Positions 9,001 through 16,866 of a stretch of 42,559 nt of DNA are shown in pieces. The stretch covers positions 1 to 42,559 of the forward strand of contig ONKO01000015.1 of assembly GCA_900318445.1 (NCBI GenBank). Reading direction: 5' to 3'. The notes below the pieces were generated by a model. It was not told the origin of the DNA. It did not search any database and saw only the letters and a list, made by a program, of their open reading frames with translations. Each line of letters opens with the position of its first letter. The first letter of the stretch is position 1. This DNA is from an uncultured Bacteroidales bacterium (lineage in GTDB: Bacteria; Bacteroidota; Bacteroidia; Bacteroidales; UBA932). Position numbers and translations under genes: made by a program.

Positions 9001-9118
9001 TGCCCTTACCCTCTCCTCCATGCGCGGCGGCTGGGATCCCGAGTACAATGCCGACGGCAGCGGCCGTGCCTATCCCGTGGCCCGCGTGTATTCTTTCGGT
9101 CTCAATGTTAAATTCTAG
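6089..9118 (+). CDS. SusC-like TonB-dependent outer-membrane transporter (mannan locus)
   Basis: A 1009-residue outer-membrane beta-barrel that imports oligosaccharides using TonB energy. It has a signal peptide (about residues 1-38), a carboxypeptidase D regulatory-like domain (about 42-115, GTTQGAVTDVDGFYTI), the TonB box and plug (VVVGYGVQKKVNLTGA onward, with DGIEGSLANLNPGDIEQISV and the AIYGSRASNGVILVTTKKG motif), and then a 22-strand-type barrel that ends in an aromatic residue (Phe, as LNVKF). No STN domain is present, so it does not itself signal to an anti-sigma factor. It follows the ROK kinase by 5 bp and precedes susD by 6 bp, so it belongs to the same operon. The substrate, an alpha-manno-oligosaccharide, is inferred from the GH76 and GH92 genes downstream. 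Confidence 0.95.
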   Translation: MKLSQFAERCSAYASRFRLAAVLAAIIGASAGSLAVAQNTHRVSGTVVSNGESVIGASVMVKGTTQGAVTDVDGFYTIQTTPGAVLVFSAIGYEPQEVNVAGRTKIDITLEESSLLLDDAVVVGYGVQKKVNLTGAVASVSTKELEGKPINNVLEGLQGTTPGLVIQQGSSTPGGVPSMNIRGYNTMNDNNPLVIIDGIEGSLANLNPGDIEQISVLKDASSTAIYGSRASNGVILVTTKKGSEGEVHVDYDMSMGWQQATALPTVVDSWIYAELYNEAAVNSGRTVKFGPEEIAAFRNGGTNVKWINELYKNSAMQHNHNLSVTGGTKNLSYMASLGYVDQNSLFKGPDYGYKRYNGRINLSHKVGERLTVNATAQYTRNITKDHAYWTEWIIEQCNRMPAIYEIKNADGTYNYPSGSNSNSLERLEAGGYRQSRNEDISGTINANFRIIDGLNLNATIGGRSLNNGTHENRMASAAAASGDKENHISESSYRATKLTTTVTLNYEKTFGEKHNFAALVGYAYEGESAKDYNTQRLTDNSKYDIFVGGLSGDNVSNGGGASDWSLYSAFGRLTYNYDEKYLAEFNIRNDYSSYFAKGNRSGLFPSLSLGWRISQESWWENIRPVIPSLKLRGSWGLVGNNRIGAYRYMQTVSVTQGYNFGGELVPTAYFSSVDPSIKWETTRMANIGLDIAFLKNDLNVSFDYFNNRTRDILVSLPVPGLFGNGAPTSNAATVASQGWEFSVNYHFRTGAVNHNIAGNISDSWNKVVDTKGETLYYGYDVVSVIKEGYPLYSYYALRNNGLFQSDDEAASSPHLEGIVPRAGDIRYVDKNGDKVINDDDRFVVGNDFPRYTFGLSYNLQWKGFFFSAFLQGVGMRSRWMRGEAVEAFHNNNEGPVLDFHVDRWTPVNTDASYPRLTMGSESANNATKSDFWIQNAAYLRLKNVQLGYNFQGDWMKKIRLSSLRVYGSIENALTLSSMRGGWDPEYNADGSGRAYPVARVYSFGLNVKF

Positions 9119-9124
9119 AGTGTC

Positions 9125-10696
9125 ATGAAAAAGATTATCTATACTTTGAGTGCCCTGGCCCTCACCCTGAGTGCCTGCGTACCGCTGGATACGCCCCCGT
9201 ACGACCGTGAGACCGACCTCACGTTCTGGTCTGAGGACAAGAATGCGGCCGAGGAAGCCCTCAATACCTGCTATACCTACCTCACCGACATGTACGAGCT
9301 GGTGTACAGCGACGGCATGAGCGACAACGCCTACGTCAAAGGCGGCCAGAACCAGGCTATCGGCAACGGCAAATACGGCACGTCCGACGGCTATGTCTAC
9401 GATGTGTGGAACCGCCACTATGCCGGTATCCGCGCCTGCAACGAGCTCCTGAAGAACATCGACCTGGTGCCTGAGCTCTCCGACGAGCTCAAGGCCCGCT
9501 ACGTGGCCGAGGCCCGTACGCTCCGCGCCTGGAACTACTACGAGCTGTATGTGCGCTTTGGCGGCGTTCCTTACCTGACGGAGCCCATCAGCATTGCCGA
9601 GGCCCGCAAGGCTACCCGTGAGACGGCGGCCGCCATTGCCGCCCATATCGAGGAGGAACTGGAAGAGGTCATCGCTTCCAACGCCCTGCCTGCTTCCTAC
9701 GGTGCTGCCGACAAGGGCCGCGTGACCAAGTGGACCGCAGCCGCCATTCTGGCCAGGACCTACCTCTTTGAAGGCAAGTTCGAGAAGGTCCGGGACATTA
9801 CCGCCACCATCATCTCCGAAAGCGGCATCTCCCTCTATCCTTCCTACAGCGGCCTCTTTACCGTAGCCGCCGAGAACTGCGACGAGATCCTTCTCTCCAC
9901 CCAGTACATGACCGTCTCCCGCGAGCAGAACATCATGTACAACACCCTTCCTCCGTCCATGGGCGGCTATTCCAACCTGGCTCCGCTGAAGTCTCTGGTA
10001 GACAGCTATATCATGCTCAACGGCAAGGCTATTGACGAGGAAGGTTCCGGCTACAGCGCCGCTGATCCCTGGAGCAACCGTGATCCCCGCCTGGCTGCTA
10101 CCGTGATGTATCCCGGCAACAGCTACCCCGTGAGCGGCGGAACCGTGGAGCCCGACTGGGCCGGCCGCGATGCCTTCAATTCCACCTCCGACGTAACCCC
10201 TACCGGCTACTACATCCGCAAGTGGTGGGACAACACTTACCGTCTCACCCTGCAGTCCAGCCTGAACGCCATCATCATCCGCTATGCCGATGTCCTTCTG
10301 ATGAACGCCGAGGCTCACGCCGAGCTGGGCACCCTGAACGAGACCGTTTGGAACGCCACCATCCGCAAGATCCGCGAGCGCGCCGGCTTCACGGAGGCAT
10401 CGGCCCTCGATTTCCCGGCCTCGGGCAACCTCAAGGCAATCGTTCGCAACGAGCGCCGCGCCGAGCTTGCCTTCGAAGGCAGCCGCCGCACCGACATCAT
10501 CCGCTGGAAGATGGCCGAGACCGTGCTCAACGGCTGGTGCCACGGCATGTACACCGGCGAGACCGTGGGGACCGACGACGGCTTCGTGCGCATTGAACAG
10601 CGCCAGTTCGACCCCGCCAAACACTATCTGTGGCCCATTCCCCAGAAGGAACGCGACCTCACAGGCAACAGTCTGGAACAGAACCCCAATTGGTAG
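9125..10696 (+). CDS. SusD/RagB-like glycan-binding lipoprotein (mannan locus)
   Basis: A 523-residue surface lipoprotein; the lipobox LTLSAC gives C18 as the first mature residue. It has the usual SusD layout: an N-terminal segment with TPPYDRETDLTFWSEDKNAAEEALN, TPR-like helices (YAGIRACNELLKNID, ARTLRAWNYYELYVRFGGVPY) and the C-terminal region with IRYADVLLMNAEAHAELG, IRERAGF, ERRAELAFEGSRRTDIIRW and the final LWPIPQKERDLTGNSLEQNPNW. SusD proteins form a lid on SusC and bind the polysaccharide. It sits directly after susC with 6 bp between the genes. Confidence 0.95.
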   Translation: MKKIIYTLSALALTLSACVPLDTPPYDRETDLTFWSEDKNAAEEALNTCYTYLTDMYELVYSDGMSDNAYVKGGQNQAIGNGKYGTSDGYVYDVWNRHYAGIRACNELLKNIDLVPELSDELKARYVAEARTLRAWNYYELYVRFGGVPYLTEPISIAEARKATRETAAAIAAHIEEELEEVIASNALPASYGAADKGRVTKWTAAAILARTYLFEGKFEKVRDITATIISESGISLYPSYSGLFTVAAENCDEILLSTQYMTVSREQNIMYNTLPPSMGGYSNLAPLKSLVDSYIMLNGKAIDEEGSGYSAADPWSNRDPRLAATVMYPGNSYPVSGGTVEPDWAGRDAFNSTSDVTPTGYYIRKWWDNTYRLTLQSSLNAIIIRYADVLLMNAEAHAELGTLNETVWNATIRKIRERAGFTEASALDFPASGNLKAIVRNERRAELAFEGSRRTDIIRWKMAETVLNGWCHGMYTGETVGTDDGFVRIEQRQFDPAKHYLWPIPQKERDLTGNSLEQNPNW

Positions 10697-10702
10697 CAGA
10701 TT

Positions 10703-13201
10703 ATGAAAAAGATTACACTTTTGCTCAGTGCTTTGCTGGCCCTTGGAGCCTGCCAGAAGCATTATGAATTCAATACAGACTTCACCCTGCCCACTGAGCT
10801 GGATAGCCCCAGTGCCGTGAGCCTGGACGTGACCTCCACGCAGACCGTCGTCCTCTCCTGGAATGGCGGAAAGGCGGCCGATGGCGGCCTGGTGCTCTAC
10901 GAAGTACTGTTTGACAAGGAGGGCGGCGACTTCTCCAGCCCCGTGGACGTTCGTAAGAGCGACCAGGGCGCCCTTCCCCAGCTCACCCTCTCGCACGCCG
11001 AGCTCAATACCATTTCCCGCAAGGCCGGCATCAAGCCCAACGAGAGCGGTACCCTCATCTGGACGGTGAAAGCCTCCAAGGGCGGAGTGTCCCGCATCCT
11101 GGAAGGTCATGGAACCATTATCATCACCCGCGGCGAAGGCATTGACAACATGCCCACGCAGCTGTTCGTGGCCGGATCGGCCGCTTCTGAGGCCGGACAG
11201 GAGTTCCGCGTGGCCGAGGAAGGCGTATACGTGATTGTAACCCGCCTGAAAGCCGGCAACCTGCACTTCAGCTCGCGCAAGGAAGGCGGCGACGTGTTCT
11301 ATGCGACGGCTTCCGGCAAACTGGTGGAAGGCGAAGGCGACTATACCGTCTCCGAAGCCCCCGCTACCGGTCTTGCCCGCATCACCGTCAACTTTAACAC
11401 GCTGGGCCTTTCCATGGAGACCATCGCAACCGAGATCCACGCCCAGTGGGAAGCCACGCATGCCGATTTCGCCGTGCTGGAATACCAGGGTGACGGCGTG
11501 TTCTCCGGAGAAGGCGAGGCCGTATTCCTGGGCCCCGGCCGTGACGGAACGCCCGACTGGTGCAGCTGGGTGGAAGAGCGCTACTCCTTCATCGTGAACA
11601 TTGACGGCAACAACGTCCGCTGGGGCTCCTTCGAGGGCGGCAACGCCTTCACGCCCACCGGCGAAGACAGCTTCTACTATATCAAGGAAGCTCCCATCGC
11701 CGACTGGGACGGTCTGTGGAAGATGGACCATGCCCTGGATCTGAAGATGGTGCGCGCTACCGTGTACACCAACAAGGACAACCAGTTCACCCATATGGTG
11801 GAGCAGGCCGGCGAGATTGTCTACGAGCAGCCCACCACAACACCTGCCGCCCTGTACCTCAGCGGTACCGCTGCAGAGGCCGATGGACAGGCCTTCCGCA
11901 AGGACGGTGACAAGTTCATCATCTACACCAAGCTTGGTAATGGAACGCTTTCCTTCGTGGACGGCGACGGCGTCAAGTACTTCCTCCAGGGAGAGAACGA
12001 CCTCTACATTGGCAAGCGCACCAGCGACGTGACGGCCTCCGAAGAAGTGTCCCGCATTACGGTGGACTTCGCTTCCAAGAAAGCAACGTTTGAGAAGGTA
12101 GGAACCAGTGTGCGCATGATCTGGGGCTGCAACTATGACACCGTCATTGAGCTCACCTATCAGGGCCAGGGCAAGTTTGCCGGCGAAGGTGAGGTGGTGT
12201 TCGTGGATCCCGCCAAGTCTGAGACCAACCCGCCGTCCTGGCTGAGCTGGGTAGAGGAGCGCTACTACTTCATTGCCACCGTTGAAGGAACGGAAGTATG
12301 CTGGGGCCGCCTGGACAGCGAGTCCGCGGAACGTCCCGACGGCGAAGTGACTGAGACCTTCTACGACATGGGCGAGTTTGCCTGGGACCAGTGGTCTCAC
12401 CTTTGGAAGATGGGCTCTGCCTTTGACGGCAGCACGGTATCGGCCACCATCAACACCAACGACAACGGCCACTTCAAGCACAGCTTTGTGAAACAGACGG
12501 CCGATCCTTTCCCGCCCACGACGGCTCCCTCCGCCCTCACGCTTGAGGGTACGGCTGCCGAGGAAGCCGGCCAGGCTTTCCGCAAGGTGGAAGACGGCGT
12601 GTTTGTGATTTACACGCAGCTAAAGGCCGGCGCGCTTTCCTTCAAGGGAGACGGAAAGACCTACTTCCTGGGAGACAGCGGTCTCCTGCAGGGTGAAGGT
12701 TCCTACGCCGTTACGCTGGATGCTCCTACGGTTTACCGTGTTACGGTTAACTTCAAAACTACGTCTGTAACCCTTGAGACCGTAGATAAAGTGGATTTCG
12801 TGTGGGGCTGCAACGAGTGTTCTCCCTTTGCCATGAACTATGCCGGCAAGGGTACCTGGAGCGGAACGGGCAAGGTGGAATTCATTGAGCCCGGAGATCC
12901 TCAGTTCAACCGTGCCACCTGGCTCACCTGGGAAGAGGAGCGCTACCGCTTCCTCATCACCCTGGACGGTGCGGCCGATGCCACCGAGTGCTGGGGCATC
13001 CTGGACGGCGTGGACAAGGAATATCGGCCCGACGACGAGCGCTTTACGGCGGGTGACGACTTCTGGAAGTGCGGCGAATTCGCCCGCGGCGGCCAGTGGG
13101 ACCACCTGTGGAAGATGGCTGGCGAAATGAACGGACAAACGGTTACCATTACCGTGAATACCAACAAAGACGGTGTGATGGTACATTCCGTTACCAAATA
13201 G
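10703..13201 (+). CDS. SusE-like surface glycan-binding lipoprotein with three ~228-aa modules
   Basis: An 832-residue lipoprotein (lipobox LLALGAC, C17). Residues about 20-140 resemble the N-terminal SusE domain (YEFNTDFTLPTELDSPSAV, VVLSWNGGKAADGG). Three tandem modules follow at about 150-377, 378-605 and 606-832. Each starts with a G(S/T)AAxxxGQ(E/A)FR motif. Each then has a WVEERY-like motif (WEEERY in the third) and a conserved tryptophan before Gly. Each ends with a (G/H)LWKM motif and a VxTNxD-like strand. The regular tryptophans suggest ligand binding. SusE/F proteins hold starch at the cell surface; here the expected ligand is alpha-mannan. It is the last gene before a likely terminator. 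I recognise the N-terminal domain with reasonable confidence but not the module family. Confidence 0.8.
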   Translation: MKKITLLLSALLALGACQKHYEFNTDFTLPTELDSPSAVSLDVTSTQTVVLSWNGGKAADGGLVLYEVLFDKEGGDFSSPVDVRKSDQGALPQLTLSHAELNTISRKAGIKPNESGTLIWTVKASKGGVSRILEGHGTIIITRGEGIDNMPTQLFVAGSAASEAGQEFRVAEEGVYVIVTRLKAGNLHFSSRKEGGDVFYATASGKLVEGEGDYTVSEAPATGLARITVNFNTLGLSMETIATEIHAQWEATHADFAVLEYQGDGVFSGEGEAVFLGPGRDGTPDWCSWVEERYSFIVNIDGNNVRWGSFEGGNAFTPTGEDSFYYIKEAPIADWDGLWKMDHALDLKMVRATVYTNKDNQFTHMVEQAGEIVYEQPTTTPAALYLSGTAAEADGQAFRKDGDKFIIYTKLGNGTLSFVDGDGVKYFLQGENDLYIGKRTSDVTASEEVSRITVDFASKKATFEKVGTSVRMIWGCNYDTVIELTYQGQGKFAGEGEVVFVDPAKSETNPPSWLSWVEERYYFIATVEGTEVCWGRLDSESAERPDGEVTETFYDMGEFAWDQWSHLWKMGSAFDGSTVSATINTNDNGHFKHSFVKQTADPFPPTTAPSALTLEGTAAEEAGQAFRKVEDGVFVIYTQLKAGALSFKGDGKTYFLGDSGLLQGEGSYAVTLDAPTVYRVTVNFKTTSVTLETVDKVDFVWGCNECSPFAMNYAGKGTWSGTGKVEFIEPGDPQFNRATWLTWEEERYRFLITLDGAADATECWGILDGVDKEYRPDDERFTAGDDFWKCGEFARGGQWDHLWKMAGEMNGQTVTITVNTNKDGVMVHSVTK

Positions 13202-13228
13202 AATGGTTGGTTAATAATTATTGTGAGG

Positions 13229-13267
13229 ACTGTCCCGGTTCCTTTTCGGGATCCGGGACAGTTTTAT
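13229..13267 (+). terminator. Rho-independent terminator or attenuator inside the mannan locus
   Basis: A perfect 10-bp stem, ACTGTCCCGG (13229-13238) with CCGGGACAGT (13253-13262), is followed by TTTATT. It sits between the SusE-like gene and the first GH76 gene and may reduce enzyme transcription relative to the binding proteins. A TAACTTTG box (13268-13275) directly after it could be a second promoter, although it lies only 4 bp before the ATG at 13280, which would leave almost no leader. Confidence 0.65.
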
Positions 13268-13279
13268 TAACTTTGGAAA

Positions 13280-14512
13280 ATGAAAACAAGAAAGCTTATC
13301 ACCGGCATCCTCATGGCACTCTGGTCCTGTTCTCCCACTTCCTGCACAGACCCTTCCAAGGAGGAATTCATCCCCGGCGGAGAGTCTGGCGGAACGGAAG
13401 GGGGAGAAACCACGGAGATTGTCTGGCATGAGCGCGCCTACGACACGTATCTTGCCATTGAGAAACTCTATGGAATTACCTCCGGCTCCACGGCCGGCTT
13501 CTTCAACGAGAACTATCCCAAGGGCGCCGGAGACCTCAGCGCCTCTTTCCTCTGGCCCTATGACGGTCTCATGAGCGGCGTGGCCCTTCTGAACAAGCTG
13601 GGCTACGAAGTGGGGTATGCTGCCAAGATCGAGCGCTACGAGGCCTACTACCGCAACCTGTCGGTGGGCGGCTACGGCTCCCAGACCGACGGCCGTAACG
13701 GTGGGGGAGACCGCTTCTACGATGACAATTCCATCATCGGCCTCAATCTGGTAGAAGCCTATAAGCAGCTCAAAGACAGCAAGTACCTGGACCGCTGTGC
13801 CCGCATTGTGAAGTTCCTGAAAAGCGGGGAGGACGATGTGCTGGGCGGCGCCCTGTGGTGGTGCGAAGGCCAGAAGAACAAGCCCGGGAACGGAGACTCC
13901 AACAAGCCCGCCTGCGCCAACGGTTATGCCCAGTGGTTCCTCCTCAGCTACTACGACATTTGCCCCGCAGGGGAGAAGGCCGATGTCCTTGCCTTCGCCA
14001 AGCGCCTGTATGCCTGGGAGCGTGAGAACCTTCTGGACTCCTCCGACCAGACGTACTGGAACGACCGCAATGCCGACGGCAGCATCAACAAGACCAAATG
14101 GACCTACAATTCCGGAGCCATGATTGCCGCCGGAGCGCGCCTGTATCATATTACCGGCGAGAAGCATTACCTGGACGAGGCCATTGCCACGGCTAAGGGC
14201 GCCTATGGCTGCTTTGTGAAAAATCGCGACAAGATGGGTATGGCCTATCCGCTGAACGACCCCTGGTTTACCGTGAAGCTTATCCGTGCCTACATGGAAC
14301 TGGAACCGGACTTTGCCACGGCTTCCGAATATATTAAGGTATTCACCAAAAACCTGGATTACGCCTGGGAGCATGCCCGCTCTGCGAACGGCCTTTTCTG
14401 CGAAAACTGGAGCGGAAACCGGAATGCAGACCGCGACAAGTCTCTCCTGATGCAGGATGCCGCCCTGGAGTCGCTCACTGCCATTGCCCTGTATAACAAC
14501 GAACACAAATAA
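13280..14512 (+). CDS. GH76 endo-alpha-1,6-mannanase, lipoprotein
   Basis: A 410-residue secreted glycoside hydrolase of family 76, which cuts the alpha-1,6-mannan backbone of fungal or mycobacterial-type mannans. The catalytic Asp pair is D148-D149 in RFYDDNSIIG. Other family motifs are SFLWPYDGLMSGV, the WW of GALWWCEGQKN and KWTYNSGAMIAAGARLYHITGE. The N-terminus has a lipobox (LMALWSC, C17), and a glycine-rich linker (GGESGGTEGGE) precedes the (alpha/alpha)6 barrel, so it is probably held at the cell surface. The gene begins 78 bp after the SusE-like gene behind a terminator-like hairpin and is followed by GH92 after only 2 bp. Confidence 0.9.
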   Translation: MKTRKLITGILMALWSCSPTSCTDPSKEEFIPGGESGGTEGGETTEIVWHERAYDTYLAIEKLYGITSGSTAGFFNENYPKGAGDLSASFLWPYDGLMSGVALLNKLGYEVGYAAKIERYEAYYRNLSVGGYGSQTDGRNGGGDRFYDDNSIIGLNLVEAYKQLKDSKYLDRCARIVKFLKSGEDDVLGGALWWCEGQKNKPGNGDSNKPACANGYAQWFLLSYYDICPAGEKADVLAFAKRLYAWERENLLDSSDQTYWNDRNADGSINKTKWTYNSGAMIAAGARLYHITGEKHYLDEAIATAKGAYGCFVKNRDKMGMAYPLNDPWFTVKLIRAYMELEPDFATASEYIKVFTKNLDYAWEHARSANGLFCENWSGNRNADRDKSLLMQDAALESLTAIALYNNEHK

Positions 14513-14514
14513 AG

Positions 14515-16866
14515 ATGAAAATTACACGTTTATCCTTTCTGGCACTTCTTGCCCTTGTGTCCTGCGGCACGAAGGAGGATTTGCTGGATTATGTAAACCC
14601 GAACATTGGAACGGTGCACAGTCGCTGGTTTGTGTACACGCCGGCCGCTACGCCTTTTGGCATGGCCAAGCTGGGCGCATCCACCAACGGAACCTATGGC
14701 AACGACCAGGGATGGGAGGCCGTAGGCTATGAGGACACGCACACCTCCATTGACGGATTTCCCTGTTTCCACGAGTTCCAGGTGGGCGGTCTGGCCCTCA
14801 TGCCCGTTACCGGGGAGCCCATCACGGTTCCCGGGCTCCTGGAGAATCCCTCCGAGGGATGGAGATCCTCTTTTGACAAGGCCGATGAGTATGCCCGCCC
14901 GGGTTACTATTCGGTGGTGCTCAAGGACTACGGCGTGAAGGCCGAGCTCACGGCGACGGAGCGCGTGGGTTTCCAGCGCTTTACGTTCCAGACTCCCGGC
15001 GAGGGCCACATCCTGGTGAATGTGGGTACCCGCATGGGCGAGAGCGGCCCCATCCGTGACGCTTACGCGAAGCTGGAAGGAAACATTCTGAGCGGCTCTA
15101 TCGTCACGGAACCTACCTACGTGCAGAAGTACCAGGCGGGCGCTACCGTGTGCATGTATTTCTACGGTGAGGTGTCGGCGGTGCCCGATGGCGTATCGGC
15201 CTTCCACGTTGGCGGCGTGCGCGCATCGGCCACGGAAGTTTCCGGCCCCGGCGCGGTGCTGTCCCTGGACTACGCGAAGCCCTCCGTGGTGACGGTGAAG
15301 CTGGGCCTGTCCTACACGTCCGTGGAGAATGCGAAGGCCAATCTGGAGGCCGAGGCTGCCGGACTGGACTTTGATGCCGCCCGCAAGGCTACGCAGAACA
15401 AGTGGCGCCGGGAGCTGGGTAAACTGGAAGTGAGCGGCGGAAAGCCCGAGGACCGCATCAAGTTCTACACGGGCCTCTACCACATGCTGCTGGGCCGCGG
15501 CCTCGCGAGCGACGTAAATGGTGCCTATCCCCGGAATGACGGCGGCGTGGGCCAGATTGCACTGGACGCTGCCGGAAAGCCGGTCCATAACCATTATAAT
15601 ACAGATGCCATCTGGGGCGGTTACTGGAACCTTACTCCGCTGTGGGCCCTGGCCTGGCCGGAGTACTACAACGACTGGGTGGCCAGCCAGCTCCTCGTTT
15701 ACAAGGACGCCGGATGGCTGGGAGACGGCATTGCCTGCAGCAAGTATGTCTCCGGCGTAGGAACCAACATGGTTTCCATCGCCTTTGCCGGCGCCTATAA
15801 CAGTGGTATCCGGAACTATGACATTGAGGCCATGTATGCCGCGGCCCGCAAGGACAATCTGGAATGGAGAGGCCGCATCGAGGGCGCCGGCAAGATGGAC
15901 GTGGAGCAGTTTGTGAAAAACGGTTATGTCCCGTATGTGTCCGACCCCGGTTTTGTGGCGCACAGCGGCGGAGCTACTTTCTCCGTTTCCCACACGCTGG
16001 AGTACAGTTTCAGCGCCTATGCGACGGCGCAGCTGGCCAAGCAGCTGGGCTACGAGGAAGACTACAAGCAGCTGAAAGACCTCTCGAACGGTTGGGCCAA
16101 GGTGTTTGACGACAACCTCAAGCTGGTGCGTCCCCGCGTTTCCGGCGGTGCCTTCATCGATAACTTTGACCCGCTGGAGTCTTGGAGGGGTTTCCAGGAA
16201 GGCAATGCCATGCAGTATACCTTCTTTGTGCCCCAGAATCCCGACTCGCTCATTACCCGCCTGGGAAAGGACGTTTTCAACGAGCGTCTGGACGGGATCT
16301 TCACTGTGGCCCGGAAGAGCATCTTCGGTGGCGGCAAGACTACCTATGCCTTCTCCGGCATCAACAGTCCCTACAACCACGGCAACCAGCCTTGCCTGCA
16401 CGAGCCCTGGCTGTTTAACTTCTCCGGCAAGCCTTACCTCACCCAGAAGTGGGTGCGCCTTATCTGCGACGAGTTCTACGGTATTACGGGCGAACATGGT
16501 TACGGCTACGGCCAGGACGAGGATCAGGGCCAGCTGGGCGCCTGGTACGTTCTCTCCACCATGGGCCTGTTTGATGTGCAGGGCGGCGCTCCCGCGGAGC
16601 CTACCTACCAGATTGGCAGCCCGGCCTTCGACAAGATTGTGGTTCACCTGAACCCGCTCAATGCGACGGGGAAGAAGCTCGTGATAAGGACCATCGGCAA
16701 CGGCCCCGAAGCGTATTATGTGCAGAAGGCTTCCTTCAACGGGAAACCCCTGGAGCAGAACTGGCTGTACCGGAAGGATATCCTCTCCGGCGGCGAGCTG
16801 GTCCTCACCATGGGCACCGAGCCTTCGGATGTGTGGAATGAATCCTGTCCTCCTGTAAAACAATAA
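14515..16866 (+). CDS. GH92 exo-alpha-mannosidase, variant N-terminus
   Basis: A 783-residue calcium-dependent exo-alpha-mannosidase of family 92, a lipoprotein (lipobox ALVSC, C17). The N-terminal beta-sandwich starts DYVNPNIGTVHSRWFVYTPA, which differs from the canonical GTGGHGHTFPGA. The (alpha/alpha)6 domain carries the likely general acid E562 in FQEGNAMQY and the acidic pair E669-D670 in GQDEDQGQLGAWYV, equivalent to the NEDCGQMSAWYV motif of classical members, with Gln in place of the Cys. The different N-terminus suggests another linkage specificity than the second GH92 in this window. It lies 2 bp after one GH76 gene and overlaps the next by one base. Confidence 0.9.
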   Translation: MKITRLSFLALLALVSCGTKEDLLDYVNPNIGTVHSRWFVYTPAATPFGMAKLGASTNGTYGNDQGWEAVGYEDTHTSIDGFPCFHEFQVGGLALMPVTGEPITVPGLLENPSEGWRSSFDKADEYARPGYYSVVLKDYGVKAELTATERVGFQRFTFQTPGEGHILVNVGTRMGESGPIRDAYAKLEGNILSGSIVTEPTYVQKYQAGATVCMYFYGEVSAVPDGVSAFHVGGVRASATEVSGPGAVLSLDYAKPSVVTVKLGLSYTSVENAKANLEAEAAGLDFDAARKATQNKWRRELGKLEVSGGKPEDRIKFYTGLYHMLLGRGLASDVNGAYPRNDGGVGQIALDAAGKPVHNHYNTDAIWGGYWNLTPLWALAWPEYYNDWVASQLLVYKDAGWLGDGIACSKYVSGVGTNMVSIAFAGAYNSGIRNYDIEAMYAAARKDNLEWRGRIEGAGKMDVEQFVKNGYVPYVSDPGFVAHSGGATFSVSHTLEYSFSAYATAQLAKQLGYEEDYKQLKDLSNGWAKVFDDNLKLVRPRVSGGAFIDNFDPLESWRGFQEGNAMQYTFFVPQNPDSLITRLGKDVFNERLDGIFTVARKSIFGGGKTTYAFSGINSPYNHGNQPCLHEPWLFNFSGKPYLTQKWVRLICDEFYGITGEHGYGYGQDEDQGQLGAWYVLSTMGLFDVQGGAPAEPTYQIGSPAFDKIVVHLNPLNATGKKLVIRTIGNGPEAYYVQKASFNGKPLEQNWLYRKDILSGGELVLTMGTEPSDVWNESCPPVKQ

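Noticed and set aside
6095-12481. Minus-strand open frame of over 2100 codons opposite SusC, SusD and the SusE-like gene
   Set aside because: It is antisense to three well-recognised genes and arises from their GC-rich third positions. Its composition (His-, Val- and Gly-rich) is typical of such shadows and it has no start signals.
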